From contig NZ_CP011492.1 of the NCBI RefSeq assembly GCF_001011035.1, positions 5,439,001 to 5,503,000 on the forward strand: DNA of 64,000 nt. Direction: 5' to 3'. Shown one piece after another: positions 34,061 through 41,546 of this stretch. The notes below the pieces were generated by a model that did not search any database, had not been told where the DNA came from, and was given only the letters and a program-made list of their open reading frames with translations. The DNA comes from Streptomyces sp. CNQ-509. Its GTDB lineage: Bacteria > Actinomycetota > Actinomycetes > Streptomycetales > Streptomycetaceae. The position numbers and the translations under genes were made by a program. Position 1 is the stretch's first letter; every line of letters begins with the position of its first letter.

Positions 34061-35029
34061 TCACACAATCACACGCAGTGCGCGCCGTACGCCTGTGAAG
34101 GTCACGCTCGTACGCAGCCCTAGGTGGTCACCGTCCATCTGGAAGGGCAGTGGGGCCTGTGATTCCAAGGTGAAGTCGGTGAGATCGTGCAGGGACGCCG
34201 CGTGCTTGCCGTGCGGCCCGCGCTCCGGCGACGAGGTGAGCAACTGGGTGCCGTAGCGCAGCAGCGACGGCGTGGAGAGCCGGGCGAGTCCGAGCACGTC
34301 GAGGGCGGTGTCGAAGGACGCGCCGGGGGTCGCGTAGAGGGGGCGGTTGCCCAGGTAGCTCCACGGCGAGGTGTTGCAGACGAGCGAGAGCACCAGGCCC
34401 TCGACGGGGTCCCCGTCCGGGCGCCGCAGCGTGATCGTGCCGTGCCTGCGGTCGCCCTCGCCGAGCCACTGGCGCAGCAACTGCCGTACGTAGAGCGGGT
34501 GGGTGGACTTCTTGCCGCGCTCGCGCTTCTGCTCGACGCGGCCGACGACGCCCGCGTCGAACCCCATGCCGGCGCAGAACGTGAACCAGCGCGCCGGCGC
34601 GCCCTCGTCGTCGGTGTCCGGGGTGCCGGAGGCGAGCCCGAGGCCGACGGTGCGCTCGCTGCCGGAGTGCATGGCGTCGAGCAGCGCGCCGGTGGCCTCG
34701 ACCGCGTCGTTGGGCAGGCCGAGGGCGCGGGCGAAGACGTTCGTGGAACCGCCGGGGACGACGGCGAGCCGGGGCAGGTCCCCGGGCGCGGGGCCGCGGT
34801 GCAGCAGGCCGTTGACGACCTCGTTGACGGTGCCGTCGCCGCCGAGGGCGACGACGATGTCGACCTCGCCGCTCTCCGCCGCGTGCCGGGCGACGTCGCG
34901 GGCGTGGCCCCGGTACTCGGTGGTGACCGTCTCCAGCTTCAGGTCGCTGGCGAGTGCGTGGATCAGCACGTCGCGGGTCCGGGCACTGGTGTCGGTGGCG
35001 GCGGGATTCACCACGAGGAGCGCACGCAT
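34061..35029 (-). CDS. Diacylglycerol/lipid kinase family protein
   Basis: 322 residues of the DAGK catalytic family (YegS/DgkB-like). The nucleotide loop is VVNPAATDTS at the N-terminus and VVALGGDGTVNEVVNGLL (about 58-75). GGSTNVFARALGLP and CAGMGFDAGVV follow. It phosphorylates diacylglycerol or a related lipid at the membrane face. The ATG is preceded by no strong ribosome site, and a TAGGTA-type -10 box lies close upstream, so the mRNA leader may be very short. It is divergent from a small membrane protein gene, 80 bp apart. Confidence 0.88.
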   Translation of the reverse strand: MRALLVVNPAATDTSARTRDVLIHALASDLKLETVTTEYRGHARDVARHAAESGEVDIVVALGGDGTVNEVVNGLLHRGPAPGDLPRLAVVPGGSTNVFARALGLPNDAVEATGALLDAMHSGSERTVGLGLASGTPDTDDEGAPARWFTFCAGMGFDAGVVGRVEQKRERGKKSTHPLYVRQLLRQWLGEGDRRHGTITLRRPDGDPVEGLVLSLVCNTSPWSYLGNRPLYATPGASFDTALDVLGLARLSTPSLLRYGTQLLTSSPERGPHGKHAASLHDLTDFTLESQAPLPFQMDGDHLGLRTSVTFTGVRRALRVIV

Positions 35030-35109
35030 GGCATGCAGGTTACCTACCGAAAAGTAGAGGGGCCCAGCCCCGGCGTAGCGGGCACCGGGGCCCCAGTAGG
35101 CTGGAGAGC

Positions 35110-35775
35110 ATGAGCGGAACGCAGGGCCGGGGCGGGCGGAAGCAGGCGGCCGGGCCCGAGCGGGAGAAGACGGCCGGGGCCGGGCGGAAGCCCGCGCCCG
35201 GGAAGAACACCGGGGCCGGCAAGGCCGCGAAGAGCGGCGGGACGGACAAGGGCGCGCCGGCCGCCAAGGGCGCCAAGGCCGCTCAGTCGGGCAAGACGGA
35301 GAAGGCGAGCCAGGTCACCGAGGACCCGGCGGTCGGCAAGGCCGCGTCGGACGCGGCCGGGAAGGCCGCCGAGGAGAAGGGGCCACGGCCGCCGCGGGTG
35401 ACCGTCGCCGCCGTACTGACCGCGGTCGAGGGGATCGTCATCGCCGCCCTCGGGGGCTACGAGCTGGTGCTCGGAATCGTCGGCGAACCGGACAGCACCC
35501 GCCAGGCCGTCTTCGGCGGGCTCACCGTACTCGCGCTCGCCGTGCTGCCGCTGGCCGCCGCGCTCGGGCTGTGGCGGCAGCGCCGCTGGAGCCGGGGGCC
35601 CTCGATGATCACGCAGATCCTGGCGCTGCCGGTGGCCTTCGCGATGGTGTCGACGGGCGGCACGATGCTGGCGCTGGGGCTCGTGCTGGGCGCGGTCGCG
35701 GCGGGGGCGCTCGTGTGCGTGCTCAGCCCGAGCACGGCGGAGGCGCTGGGCGTGGGCCCGAGCCGGACGGCGTAG
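35110..35775 (+). CDS. Membrane protein with long Lys/Ala/Gly-rich N-terminus
   Basis: 221 residues. The first 95 are low-complexity, basic and disordered (repeated GKAAKSGG, AAKGAKAAQSGK). They are followed by four hydrophobic helices (about 98-215) that look like a small Streptomyces integral membrane family found beside wblE/sigH. The basic tail would lie in the cytoplasm and could contact nucleic acid or phospholipid heads, which is speculation. GGAGAG lies 3 bp before the ATG. Confidence 0.75.
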   Translation: MSGTQGRGGRKQAAGPEREKTAGAGRKPAPGKNTGAGKAAKSGGTDKGAPAAKGAKAAQSGKTEKASQVTEDPAVGKAASDAAGKAAEEKGPRPPRVTVAAVLTAVEGIVIAALGGYELVLGIVGEPDSTRQAVFGGLTVLALAVLPLAAALGLWRQRRWSRGPSMITQILALPVAFAMVSTGGTMLALGLVLGAVAAGALVCVLSPSTAEALGVGPSRTA

Positions 35776-35798
35776 CCCCGCGGCACGGCGCGGGGGAG

Positions 35799-35820
35799 GC
35801 CCGTACGCGCGCGTACGGGC
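35799..35820. terminator. Perfect palindrome between convergent genes
   Basis: The 22-bp palindrome GCCCGTACGC-GC-GCGTACGGGC, 24 bp after the membrane protein stop and upstream of the sigma factor stop on the other strand. Likely bidirectional terminator. Confidence 0.55.
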
Positions 35821-35947
35821 TCCGGGATGCGGTCCGTACCGCACGAAGAGTCCTCGGCGGTCCCGCAAGGCTCCGGGGATACTCACGGCGCCGGAGAGCG
35901 GCGCACGGCGCCTCGCGGGTCACGGCGGGGCGCACGCGCCCCGCCCC

Positions 35948-36787
35948 TCACTCCTCGACGAGCAGCCGCTCGCGCAACTGCGCCAGCGTCCGCGCCAGCA
36001 GCCGGGAGACGTGCATCTGCGAGATGCCGACCTCCTGGGCGATCTGGGACTGGGTCATGTTCCCGAAGAAGCGGAGCAGCAGGATCTTCTTCTCCCGCGG
36101 CGGCAGCTCCTCCAGCAGCGGCTTGAGGGACTCGCGGTACTCGACGCCCTCCAGGGCGTCGTCCTCCGCGCCGAGGGTGTCGGCGACGGCCGGCGACTCG
36201 TCGTCGGTGTCGGGGACGTCGAGGGAGAGGGTGGAGTACGCGTTCGCCGACTCCAGGCCCTCCAGGACCTCTTCCTCGGAGATGTTGAGCTTCTGCGCCA
36301 GCTCGTGCACCGTCGGTGCCCGGCCGTGGAGCTGGGAGAGCTCGGCGGTGGCGGAGGTGAGCGACAGCCGCAGCTCCTGCAGCCGCCTCGGCACCCGCAC
36401 CGCCCAGCCCTTGTCGCGGAAGTGGCGCTTGATCTCGCCGACGACCGTGGGGGTCGCATACGTCGAGAACTCCACGCCGCGGTCGGGGTCGAAGCGGTCC
36501 ACGGACTTGATCAGGCCGATGGTGGCGACCTGCGTGAGGTCGTCCAGCGGCTCGCCGCGGTTGCGGAAGCGGCGGGCCAGGTGCTCCACGAGCGGCAGGT
36601 GCATCTGCACGAGGGCGTTGCGCAGCTCGGCGTGCTCGGAGGAGTCCGCGGGCAGCTTGCGCAGCTCGTAGAACATCGCCCGCGCCCCGCTGCGGTCCTG
36701 CGGTTCACGCCTGTCGTGCTGCTGCAGTCCGTCCATGTGGTCCGCCCGCTCTCGCTCCGCCGCGGCCAGCCGGCCCTCGTCTCGCAT
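35948..36787 (-). CDS. sigH: SigB/SigF-family stress sigma factor (sigH type)
   Basis: 279 residues from the ATG at 36787. Regions 2-4 are complete: GEPLDDLTQVATIGLIKSVDRFDPDRGVEFSTYATPTVVGEIKRHFRDKGW (region 2), region 3 with APTVHELAQKLNISEEEVLE, and region 4 with ILLLRFFGNMTQSQIAQEVGISQMHVSRLLARTL. It is downstream of an RsbW-like anti-sigma gene, the sigH layout of S. coelicolor that serves osmotic/heat stress and sporulation. The frame is open without a stop to 37282, right through the anti-sigma gene, so longer isoforms are possible. The gap to the anti-sigma stop is 20 bp. Confidence 0.9.
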   Translation of the reverse strand: MRDEGRLAAAERERADHMDGLQQHDRREPQDRSGARAMFYELRKLPADSSEHAELRNALVQMHLPLVEHLARRFRNRGEPLDDLTQVATIGLIKSVDRFDPDRGVEFSTYATPTVVGEIKRHFRDKGWAVRVPRRLQELRLSLTSATAELSQLHGRAPTVHELAQKLNISEEEVLEGLESANAYSTLSLDVPDTDDESPAVADTLGAEDDALEGVEYRESLKPLLEELPPREKKILLLRFFGNMTQSQIAQEVGISQMHVSRLLARTLAQLRERLLVEE

Positions 36788-36807
36788 CGGAACGCCCCTG
36801 ACGTACG

Positions 36808-37221
36808 TCACGTCAGCCCCGGCGCCGCGCCGCGCTCCTTGAGCAGGCTGATCGTGACCGTGCGGTCGTCGCCCACGGTCGCGTCCACCCTGCCGGCGAG
36901 CGCGGACAGCACGGTCCACGCGAAGGTGTCGCGCTCGGGCGCCCGGCCGTCGGTGGTCGGTGCCGACACCGTCACCAGCAGCGCGTCGTCCCCGAGCTGG
37001 AAGACGCAGGTGAGAACGGAGCCGGGAACGGCTTGCTGGAGGAGGATCGCGCAGGCCTCGTCGACCGCGATGCGCAGATCCTCGATCTCGTCGAGCGTGA
37101 AGTCCAGGCGGGCAGCGAGCCCTGCCGTGGCGGTGCGGAGCACCGATAGGTACGCCCCCGCAGCCGGCAGCCGGACTTCGACGAAGTCCTTCGGACTGGG
37201 CTCGCCTTCGAACTGGGACAC
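36808..37221 (-). CDS. ushX: RsbW-like anti-sigma factor (UshX/PrsH type)
   Basis: 137 residues of the GHKL kinase-like anti-sigma family. ATPase features are DEIEDLRIAVDEACAILLQQ (N box) and the G-box-like part DTFAWTVLSALAG. The GTG giving MSQFEGEPSPKDFVEV follows GGAGG by 5 bp and matches the start of the S. coelicolor protein. A TTG 12 bp further up is also open. It binds and blocks the downstream SigH-type sigma and is countered by an anti-anti-sigma factor not encoded here. Confidence 0.88.
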   Translation of the reverse strand: MSQFEGEPSPKDFVEVRLPAAGAYLSVLRTATAGLAARLDFTLDEIEDLRIAVDEACAILLQQAVPGSVLTCVFQLGDDALLVTVSAPTTDGRAPERDTFAWTVLSALAGRVDATVGDDRTVTISLLKERGAAPGLT

Positions 37222-37526
37222 CCTCACCTCCAAGGTGCGTGGCGACTCTCTGCCATGGGAACGCCGGCCTGCCCCCCGTCACTGGGAGTAACGGACCGGC
37301 GTGGCAAATCGTTCGCCTGCGACGCTACCGCGTGCGATGAGCTGCTGTCTCCTGGTCCGGAGAAGGCCACCCCATCCCGCGGCTGTCACTAATAGTAAAC
37401 CCTGATTACGCTCCGTGGCTAGGGCTTCTCTCGTCCCAATTCCCGTGCGGTCACTCCGGGTTGCCATTATGGCAGGGTCCACCGACAACCGCCGACCGGC
37501 TTCCCTCGTCCGGGCGACACCCGCGT
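37222..37526 (-). promoter_or_regulatory. Promoter region of the anti-sigma/sigma operon
   Basis: A 305-bp stretch without a gene, with a clear AT-rich patch around 37388-37410 (CTAATAGTAAACC) unlike the flanks. It also holds the 13-bp palindrome TGCCATTATGGCA (37462-37474). I could not assign -35/-10 boxes with confidence. A GTTT...GGGAT pair is present but its spacing (18 bp) is long for a SigB-type promoter. Confidence 0.45.
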
Positions 37527-38510
37527 TCAGCCGGTGACGACCGCCGCGACCGCCGAGCCCCGTGGGAAGGCCCCCTCTGCGGCGAGGGCGACGACGGCGT
37601 AGAGCATCTTGGCGACGTACACCGGTTCGGGGACGAGGTCGTGGCGGGCGGCGAAGTCGGCGGCGAAGGCGTCGAGTTCGGGGGTACGGCGGGCGAAGCC
37701 GCCGAAGTGGAAGCCGTCCGCGAGGTGCCAGTCGCCGCGCCGTCCGCCGAAGGCCGCGGTCTGCAGCCGCTCGACGTCGGCGCCGAGGAAGCCGCCCTTG
37801 AGGACGGGTATGCCTATCGCCCGTACGCCCGCGGGCAGCCCGGCGGCCAGTCCCGCGAGCGTGCCGCCCGTGCCGCAGGCGACGACGGCGGTCTGCGCCG
37901 CGCCGGCCAGTTCGCGGCCGAGGGCGGTGCAGCCGCGTACCGCCGCGGCATTGCTGCCGCCCTCCGGGATGAGCTGGAAGTCACCGAAGTCCGCGCGCAG
38001 CTCGGCGTGGTAGGCGGGGTCCGCACGCCGCCGGTACGTAGCGCGCGGCACGAAGTGCAGCCGCATGCCGTCCGCCGCTGCCCGCGCGAGGGAGCCGTTG
38101 AGCGGGCGGTCCGCCAGCTCGGCGCCGCGGACCACGCCGACGGTGCGGATGCCCAGCAGCCGGCCCGCGGCGGCGGTGGCCCGCAGGTGGTTGGAGTACG
38201 CCCCGCCGAACGTCAGCAGCGGGCGGCCGTCCCCGGCGGGGGAGCCGGCCGCGCGCCCCTCCAGGTTCGGCGCCAGCTTGCGCCACTTGTTGCCCGGCAG
38301 CGCCGGGTGGATCAGGTCGTCCCGCTTGAGCAGCAGCCGGACGCCGCGGGCGGCGAGGCGGTCGTCGGCGATCTCCTCCAGCGGCGAGGGCAGCCGGGGC
38401 CCGAGCGCGGCGAGCCGCCCGCCGGAGGGTGGGCCGGCGGGCGGCTGGTCGTCGGGCGGCTGGTCGTCGGGCGGCGGTGCCGCGGGCCCGGCGGGCTCTG
38501 GCGCGTACAC
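37527..38510 (-). CDS. PLP-dependent D-cysteine desulfhydrase / ACC-deaminase family enzyme
   Basis: 327 residues of fold-type II PLP enzymes. The cofactor Lys lies in LPGNKWRKL, and LTFGGAYSNHLRATAAAG, IPEGGSNAAAVRG and ACGTGGTLAGLAAGL form the phosphate-binding Gly loops. It may act on D-cysteine or 1-aminocyclopropane-1-carboxylate. The N-terminal 30 residues are Pro/Asp-rich with a DDQPP tandem repeat, so the start is uncertain. I used the GTG at 38510, but no ribosome site is seen and the real start could be inside. Confidence 0.8.
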   Translation of the reverse strand: MYAPEPAGPAAPPPDDQPPDDQPPAGPPSGGRLAALGPRLPSPLEEIADDRLAARGVRLLLKRDDLIHPALPGNKWRKLAPNLEGRAAGSPAGDGRPLLTFGGAYSNHLRATAAAGRLLGIRTVGVVRGAELADRPLNGSLARAAADGMRLHFVPRATYRRRADPAYHAELRADFGDFQLIPEGGSNAAAVRGCTALGRELAGAAQTAVVACGTGGTLAGLAAGLPAGVRAIGIPVLKGGFLGADVERLQTAAFGGRRGDWHLADGFHFGGFARRTPELDAFAADFAARHDLVPEPVYVAKMLYAVVALAAEGAFPRGSAVAAVVTG

Positions 38511-38595
38511 GGGACGCTGTTCGGTGGCCGGTCGGGGCCCGTGCCGGGCCTTCGGCCCGGAGCGCCGCGGACTCGGCCGCGGGGCCCGTCCCGGC

Positions 38596-38832
38596 TCAGC
38601 CGCGGGTGAGGAAACCGTCGCCGTGCTGGGCGATGTGGGCGTGGACGGCCTGGAGGGCGTCCTGCACCTCCTGCGGCGAACCGCTGCCCCGCTGCTCGTT
38701 GAAGTAGGCCGCACCGAGGCGGCGCAGGAGAGCCTGGCCCTCGCGCTGCGCCTGCACCTCCCCGACCTTCTCCTTGCCCTGGTTCAGCGCGGTCTCCGCC
38801 TTCTCCTTCGCGCGGTCGAGAAAGCCTGCCAT
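38596..38832 (-). CDS. Small conserved helical protein
   Basis: 78 residues, MAGFLDRAKEKAETALNQGK at the N-terminus, strongly helical and charged with a possible coiled coil over the first 40 residues. No known catalytic motif. Very similar short proteins occur in many Streptomyces at this place. GGAGACAG precedes the ATG. A role in stress or as a small structural protein is only a guess. It lies upstream of the PLP enzyme gene on the same strand, about 85 bp away. Confidence 0.75.
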   Translation of the reverse strand: MAGFLDRAKEKAETALNQGKEKVGEVQAQREGQALLRRLGAAYFNEQRGSGSPQEVQDALQAVHAHIAQHGDGFLTRG

Positions 38833-39215
38833 GTCTGTCTCCTGACGTATTGCCGGACGTTTGGGGTGGATTCTTGCGCTGTTACCGCTATGGGCCCAAG
38901 TATCCCGCGCGTTTCTTGATGGATCAACGGCTGCCGGGGCCCGTCGGTTCCTGGGCGGCTTCCCCGGCGACCAGGTGCGCAAGCATCAGCAGTGCGGGAA
39001 CCGCGGGGTGGCGCGGGGGTCCGGCCGGCGGGACGCAGGCAACCGAGTGAGAGCGGTGCGACGGCGCGGTGGCCGTGGTGGTGACGCCGACGGCGCGTCC
39101 CGCGGCGATGCGGGGAAGGTGCGTGGGTGCCGCAGCTCCCCGGCCGTGCTTCGGCGGCATCAGCGCAGCCGGTTATGCATTTCACGTGGGAAGCGCGTGC
39201 TCGTAGCGTGGGAGC
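38833..39215. other. Intergenic region between divergent genes
   Basis: 383 bp with no gene. The left third is AT-richer and holds a minus-strand GGGATA (around 38908) that could be a SigB-type -10 box for the small helical protein gene, but the -35 match (GTTG) is poor. Near 39175 the stretch GGTTATGCATTTCACG may hold the promoter of the EamA gene. Nothing else recognised. Confidence 0.4.
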
Positions 39216-40205
39216 GTGCCCTCCCAGAGTCCCGGCCCCGCCGCCTCCGCTCCTGCTTCCGCCGCTGCCGCTTCCGCCGCCCCGGTTTCCGCTCCTTCCG
39301 TTTCCGCGGGCCCCGTGCCCGCCGGGACGGCTGCCGCGGGGGTACGCGCCGGGCGGCTGGGCGGCGTCGCGCTGGTGGTGACCGGTGCGCTGTCCACGCA
39401 GTTCGGTGCCGCGGTCGCCGCACTGCTGTTCCCGCGGGCGGGCGCGCTGGGCGTGGTGACGCTGCGGCTGACGCTCGCCGCGGCCCTGCTGATGCTGATC
39501 TTCCGGCCCCGGGTGCGAGGCCACTCGCGGGGCGACTGGGCGGTGCTGTGCGGCTTCGGCGTCGCGCTGGGCGGCATGAACGTGGCCATCTACCAGGCCA
39601 TCGACCGGATCCCGCTGGGCGCCGCGGTCACCCTGGAGGTGCTCGGGCCGCTGACGCTGTCCGTGCTCGCCGGCCGGCGGATGGCGAGCCTGCTGTGGGC
39701 GGCGCTGGCGCTGGGCGGGGTGGTGCTGCTCAGCGGCGGCGGGTTCGGCGGCCTGGACCCGGTGGGCGTCGCGTTCGCGCTCGGTGCGGGCTGCCTGTGG
39801 GCGACGTACATCGTGATGAGCGCGCGGGCCGGGGCGCGCTTCCCGCGGGCGGACGGGCTGGCGATGGCGATGTCGGTGGGCGCGGTGATCAGCCTGCCGG
39901 TCGGGGTGGCGAGCGCGGGCGGCCGGCTGGTGGACCCGGCGACGCTGGGGCTGGGCCTCGCGGTGGCGGTGATGTCGTCGGGGCTGCCGTACGCGCTGGA
40001 CCAGTTCGCCCTGCGCCGGCTGCCCGCCGCGACGTTCGCGCTGATGATGAGCCTGGCGCCGGCGATCGCGGCGCTCGCCGGGTACCTGGTGCTGGACCAG
40101 GGGCTCACGGCGGTGCAGTGCGCGGCGATCGGCATGGTGATCGCGGCGAGCATCGGCGCGGTACGGACCCCGCCGCGGCCCGCGGCGCGGCCGGAGGGCG
40201 GCTAG
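39216..40205 (+). CDS. EamA/RhtA-type metabolite exporter
   Basis: 329 residues from a GTG. A low-complexity Ala/Ser/Pro N-terminus (about 1-45) precedes ten membrane helices in two EamA repeats (about 48-175 and 180-320), with AIDRIPLGAAVTLEVLGPLTLSVL and FALRRLPAATFALMMSLAPAIAALAG as the paired signatures. It likely exports amino acids such as threonine/homoserine, though substrates of this family are poorly predictable. It ends at a palindromic repeat that begins one base after the stop codon. Confidence 0.85.
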   Translation: MPSQSPGPAASAPASAAAASAAPVSAPSVSAGPVPAGTAAAGVRAGRLGGVALVVTGALSTQFGAAVAALLFPRAGALGVVTLRLTLAAALLMLIFRPRVRGHSRGDWAVLCGFGVALGGMNVAIYQAIDRIPLGAAVTLEVLGPLTLSVLAGRRMASLLWAALALGGVVLLSGGGFGGLDPVGVAFALGAGCLWATYIVMSARAGARFPRADGLAMAMSVGAVISLPVGVASAGGRLVDPATLGLGLAVAVMSSGLPYALDQFALRRLPAATFALMMSLAPAIAALAGYLVLDQGLTAVQCAAIGMVIAASIGAVRTPPRPAARPEGG

Positions 40206-40314
40206 ATCCTGTCTGGCAGATCCCGCCTGCGTCTGGGGGTACCGCCCACGTGCGCGCAGCGCGCTGTGGGGGAGCCCGCCCAGAGGGCGGACGGCGCTAT
40301 GTGCCAGACAGGAC
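40206..40314. repeat. MITE-like palindromic element
   Basis: About 109 bp bounded by 12-bp perfect inverted repeats TCCTGTCTGGCA/TGCCAGACAGGA (40207-40218 and 40302-40313) with further internal pairing (GCGCGCAGCGCGC around 40252). It lies directly after the EamA stop. It shares CCTGTCT-N6-TCCCGCCTGCG with the dasC/dasD palindrome, so both may be copies of one family of non-coding elements. It can also act as a terminator. Confidence 0.65.
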
Positions 40315-40419
40315 CGAGCGGCTCGGCACGTGTCTCGCCCCCCGGGCACGGCGGGCGGCCGGGCCGCCGCGGATCAGGGGTGGCATGCTCGTACACCTGC
40401 ACGACGAAAGGCAACGCGC

Positions 40420-41535
40420 ATGACCTCGCCCGGCACCGTCCTCGACGCCCGCGCGCTGGGCCGCGCCCTCCTGCACCGGCAGTGGCTCGTCGAGCGGCAC
40501 CAGGCGCCGCCGCTGGACGCCGTCGAGCACCTCGTGGCGCTCCAGGCGCAGTCCGGCGACGCCCCGTACTACCAGCTCTGGAGCCGGCTCGCGGGCTTCA
40601 CCACCGGCGACCTGTCGGCGCTGCTCACCGGCCGGCAGGCGGTACGGGTGGTCATGATGCGCGGCACGATCCACCTCGTCAGCGCCCGCGACGCGCTGCG
40701 GCTGCGGGCCGTCGTGCAGCCGTACCTCGACAGGACGCTGCCCGCCACCACCGCGGGCCGCAAGGTCCCCGGCCTCGACCCGGCCGAACTGGCCGACGCG
40801 GCCCGCACGGCGCTCGCCGCCGGGCCGCTGCACAACGACGAGCTGGGCGCCAGGCTCGCCGCCCGCTGGCCGGACGCCGAGCCGAACGACCTGGCGTACC
40901 TCGCCCGTTCGCTCCTGCCGCTGGTGCAGGTGCCGCCGCGCGGGGTCTGGGGCGCGAGCGGCGGGCTCGTGTACGCGCACGCCGACCAGTGGCTCGGTGC
41001 CCCCTCCGCCACCGACCCCGCAGCCGACGAGACGGTGCTGCGCTACCTCGCCGCCTACGGGCCGGCGTCGGTCGCCGACGTGCAGAAGTGGCTGTCGCTG
41101 ACCCGGCTCAAGCCGGTCTTCGACCGGCTGCGCCCGCGGCTGGTGACGTACCGGGACACGGCGGGGCGTGAACTGTTCGACCTCGCCGGCACCGAACTGC
41201 CCGACCCCGCCTCCCCGGTGCCGCCGCTGCTCCTCGGCCCCTTCGACAACGTGCTCCTCGCACACGCGGACCGCACGCGGATCATCGACAAGGCCGACGA
41301 GCGCCGGGTGTTCACGGTGAACGGCATCGTCCGCGGCACCATGCTGCTCGACGGCCGCGTCGCGGGCGTCTGGCAGCCGGAGCTGAAGCGGACCTCGGCC
41401 GCCGTCGAACTCCGCCCGTTCACGGCCCTGTCCGGCGCCGACAAGGACCAGCTGGCGGCGGCGGCCGCGGACCTGCTGGCCTTCGCCGCCCCGGAGGCGG
41501 AGAAGACGGAGGTCAGGTTCGCGGCCCCCGCCTAG
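40420..41535 (+). CDS. Winged-helix HTH_42 protein, AlkZ-like DNA glycosylase candidate
   Basis: 371 residues of the HTH_42 (AlkZ/YcaQ) superfamily, made of three winged-helix units. The Q-x-Q element (Gln42-Ala-Gln44 in EHLVALQAQSGD) is the catalytic motif of AlkZ, which unhooks DNA crosslinks and other bulky N-alkyl lesions; YcaQ/AlkX has Q-x-D instead. Further family features are MMRGTIHLVSARD and the C-terminal LLGPFDNVLLAHADRTRIID. It is most likely a DNA glycosylase for alkylated bases, perhaps a self-resistance or general repair enzyme. GAAAGG precedes the ATG. Confidence 0.82.
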   Translation: MTSPGTVLDARALGRALLHRQWLVERHQAPPLDAVEHLVALQAQSGDAPYYQLWSRLAGFTTGDLSALLTGRQAVRVVMMRGTIHLVSARDALRLRAVVQPYLDRTLPATTAGRKVPGLDPAELADAARTALAAGPLHNDELGARLAARWPDAEPNDLAYLARSLLPLVQVPPRGVWGASGGLVYAHADQWLGAPSATDPAADETVLRYLAAYGPASVADVQKWLSLTRLKPVFDRLRPRLVTYRDTAGRELFDLAGTELPDPASPVPPLLLGPFDNVLLAHADRTRIIDKADERRVFTVNGIVRGTMLLDGRVAGVWQPELKRTSAAVELRPFTALSGADKDQLAAAAADLLAFAAPEAEKTEVRFAAPA

Positions 41536-41546
41536 CCCGTCCCGCC

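Noticed and set aside
38890..38920. SigB-type promoter (GTTG...GGGATA) for the small helical protein gene
   Set aside because: The -35 is a poor match and the spacing is off; kept only as a remark in the intergenic entry.
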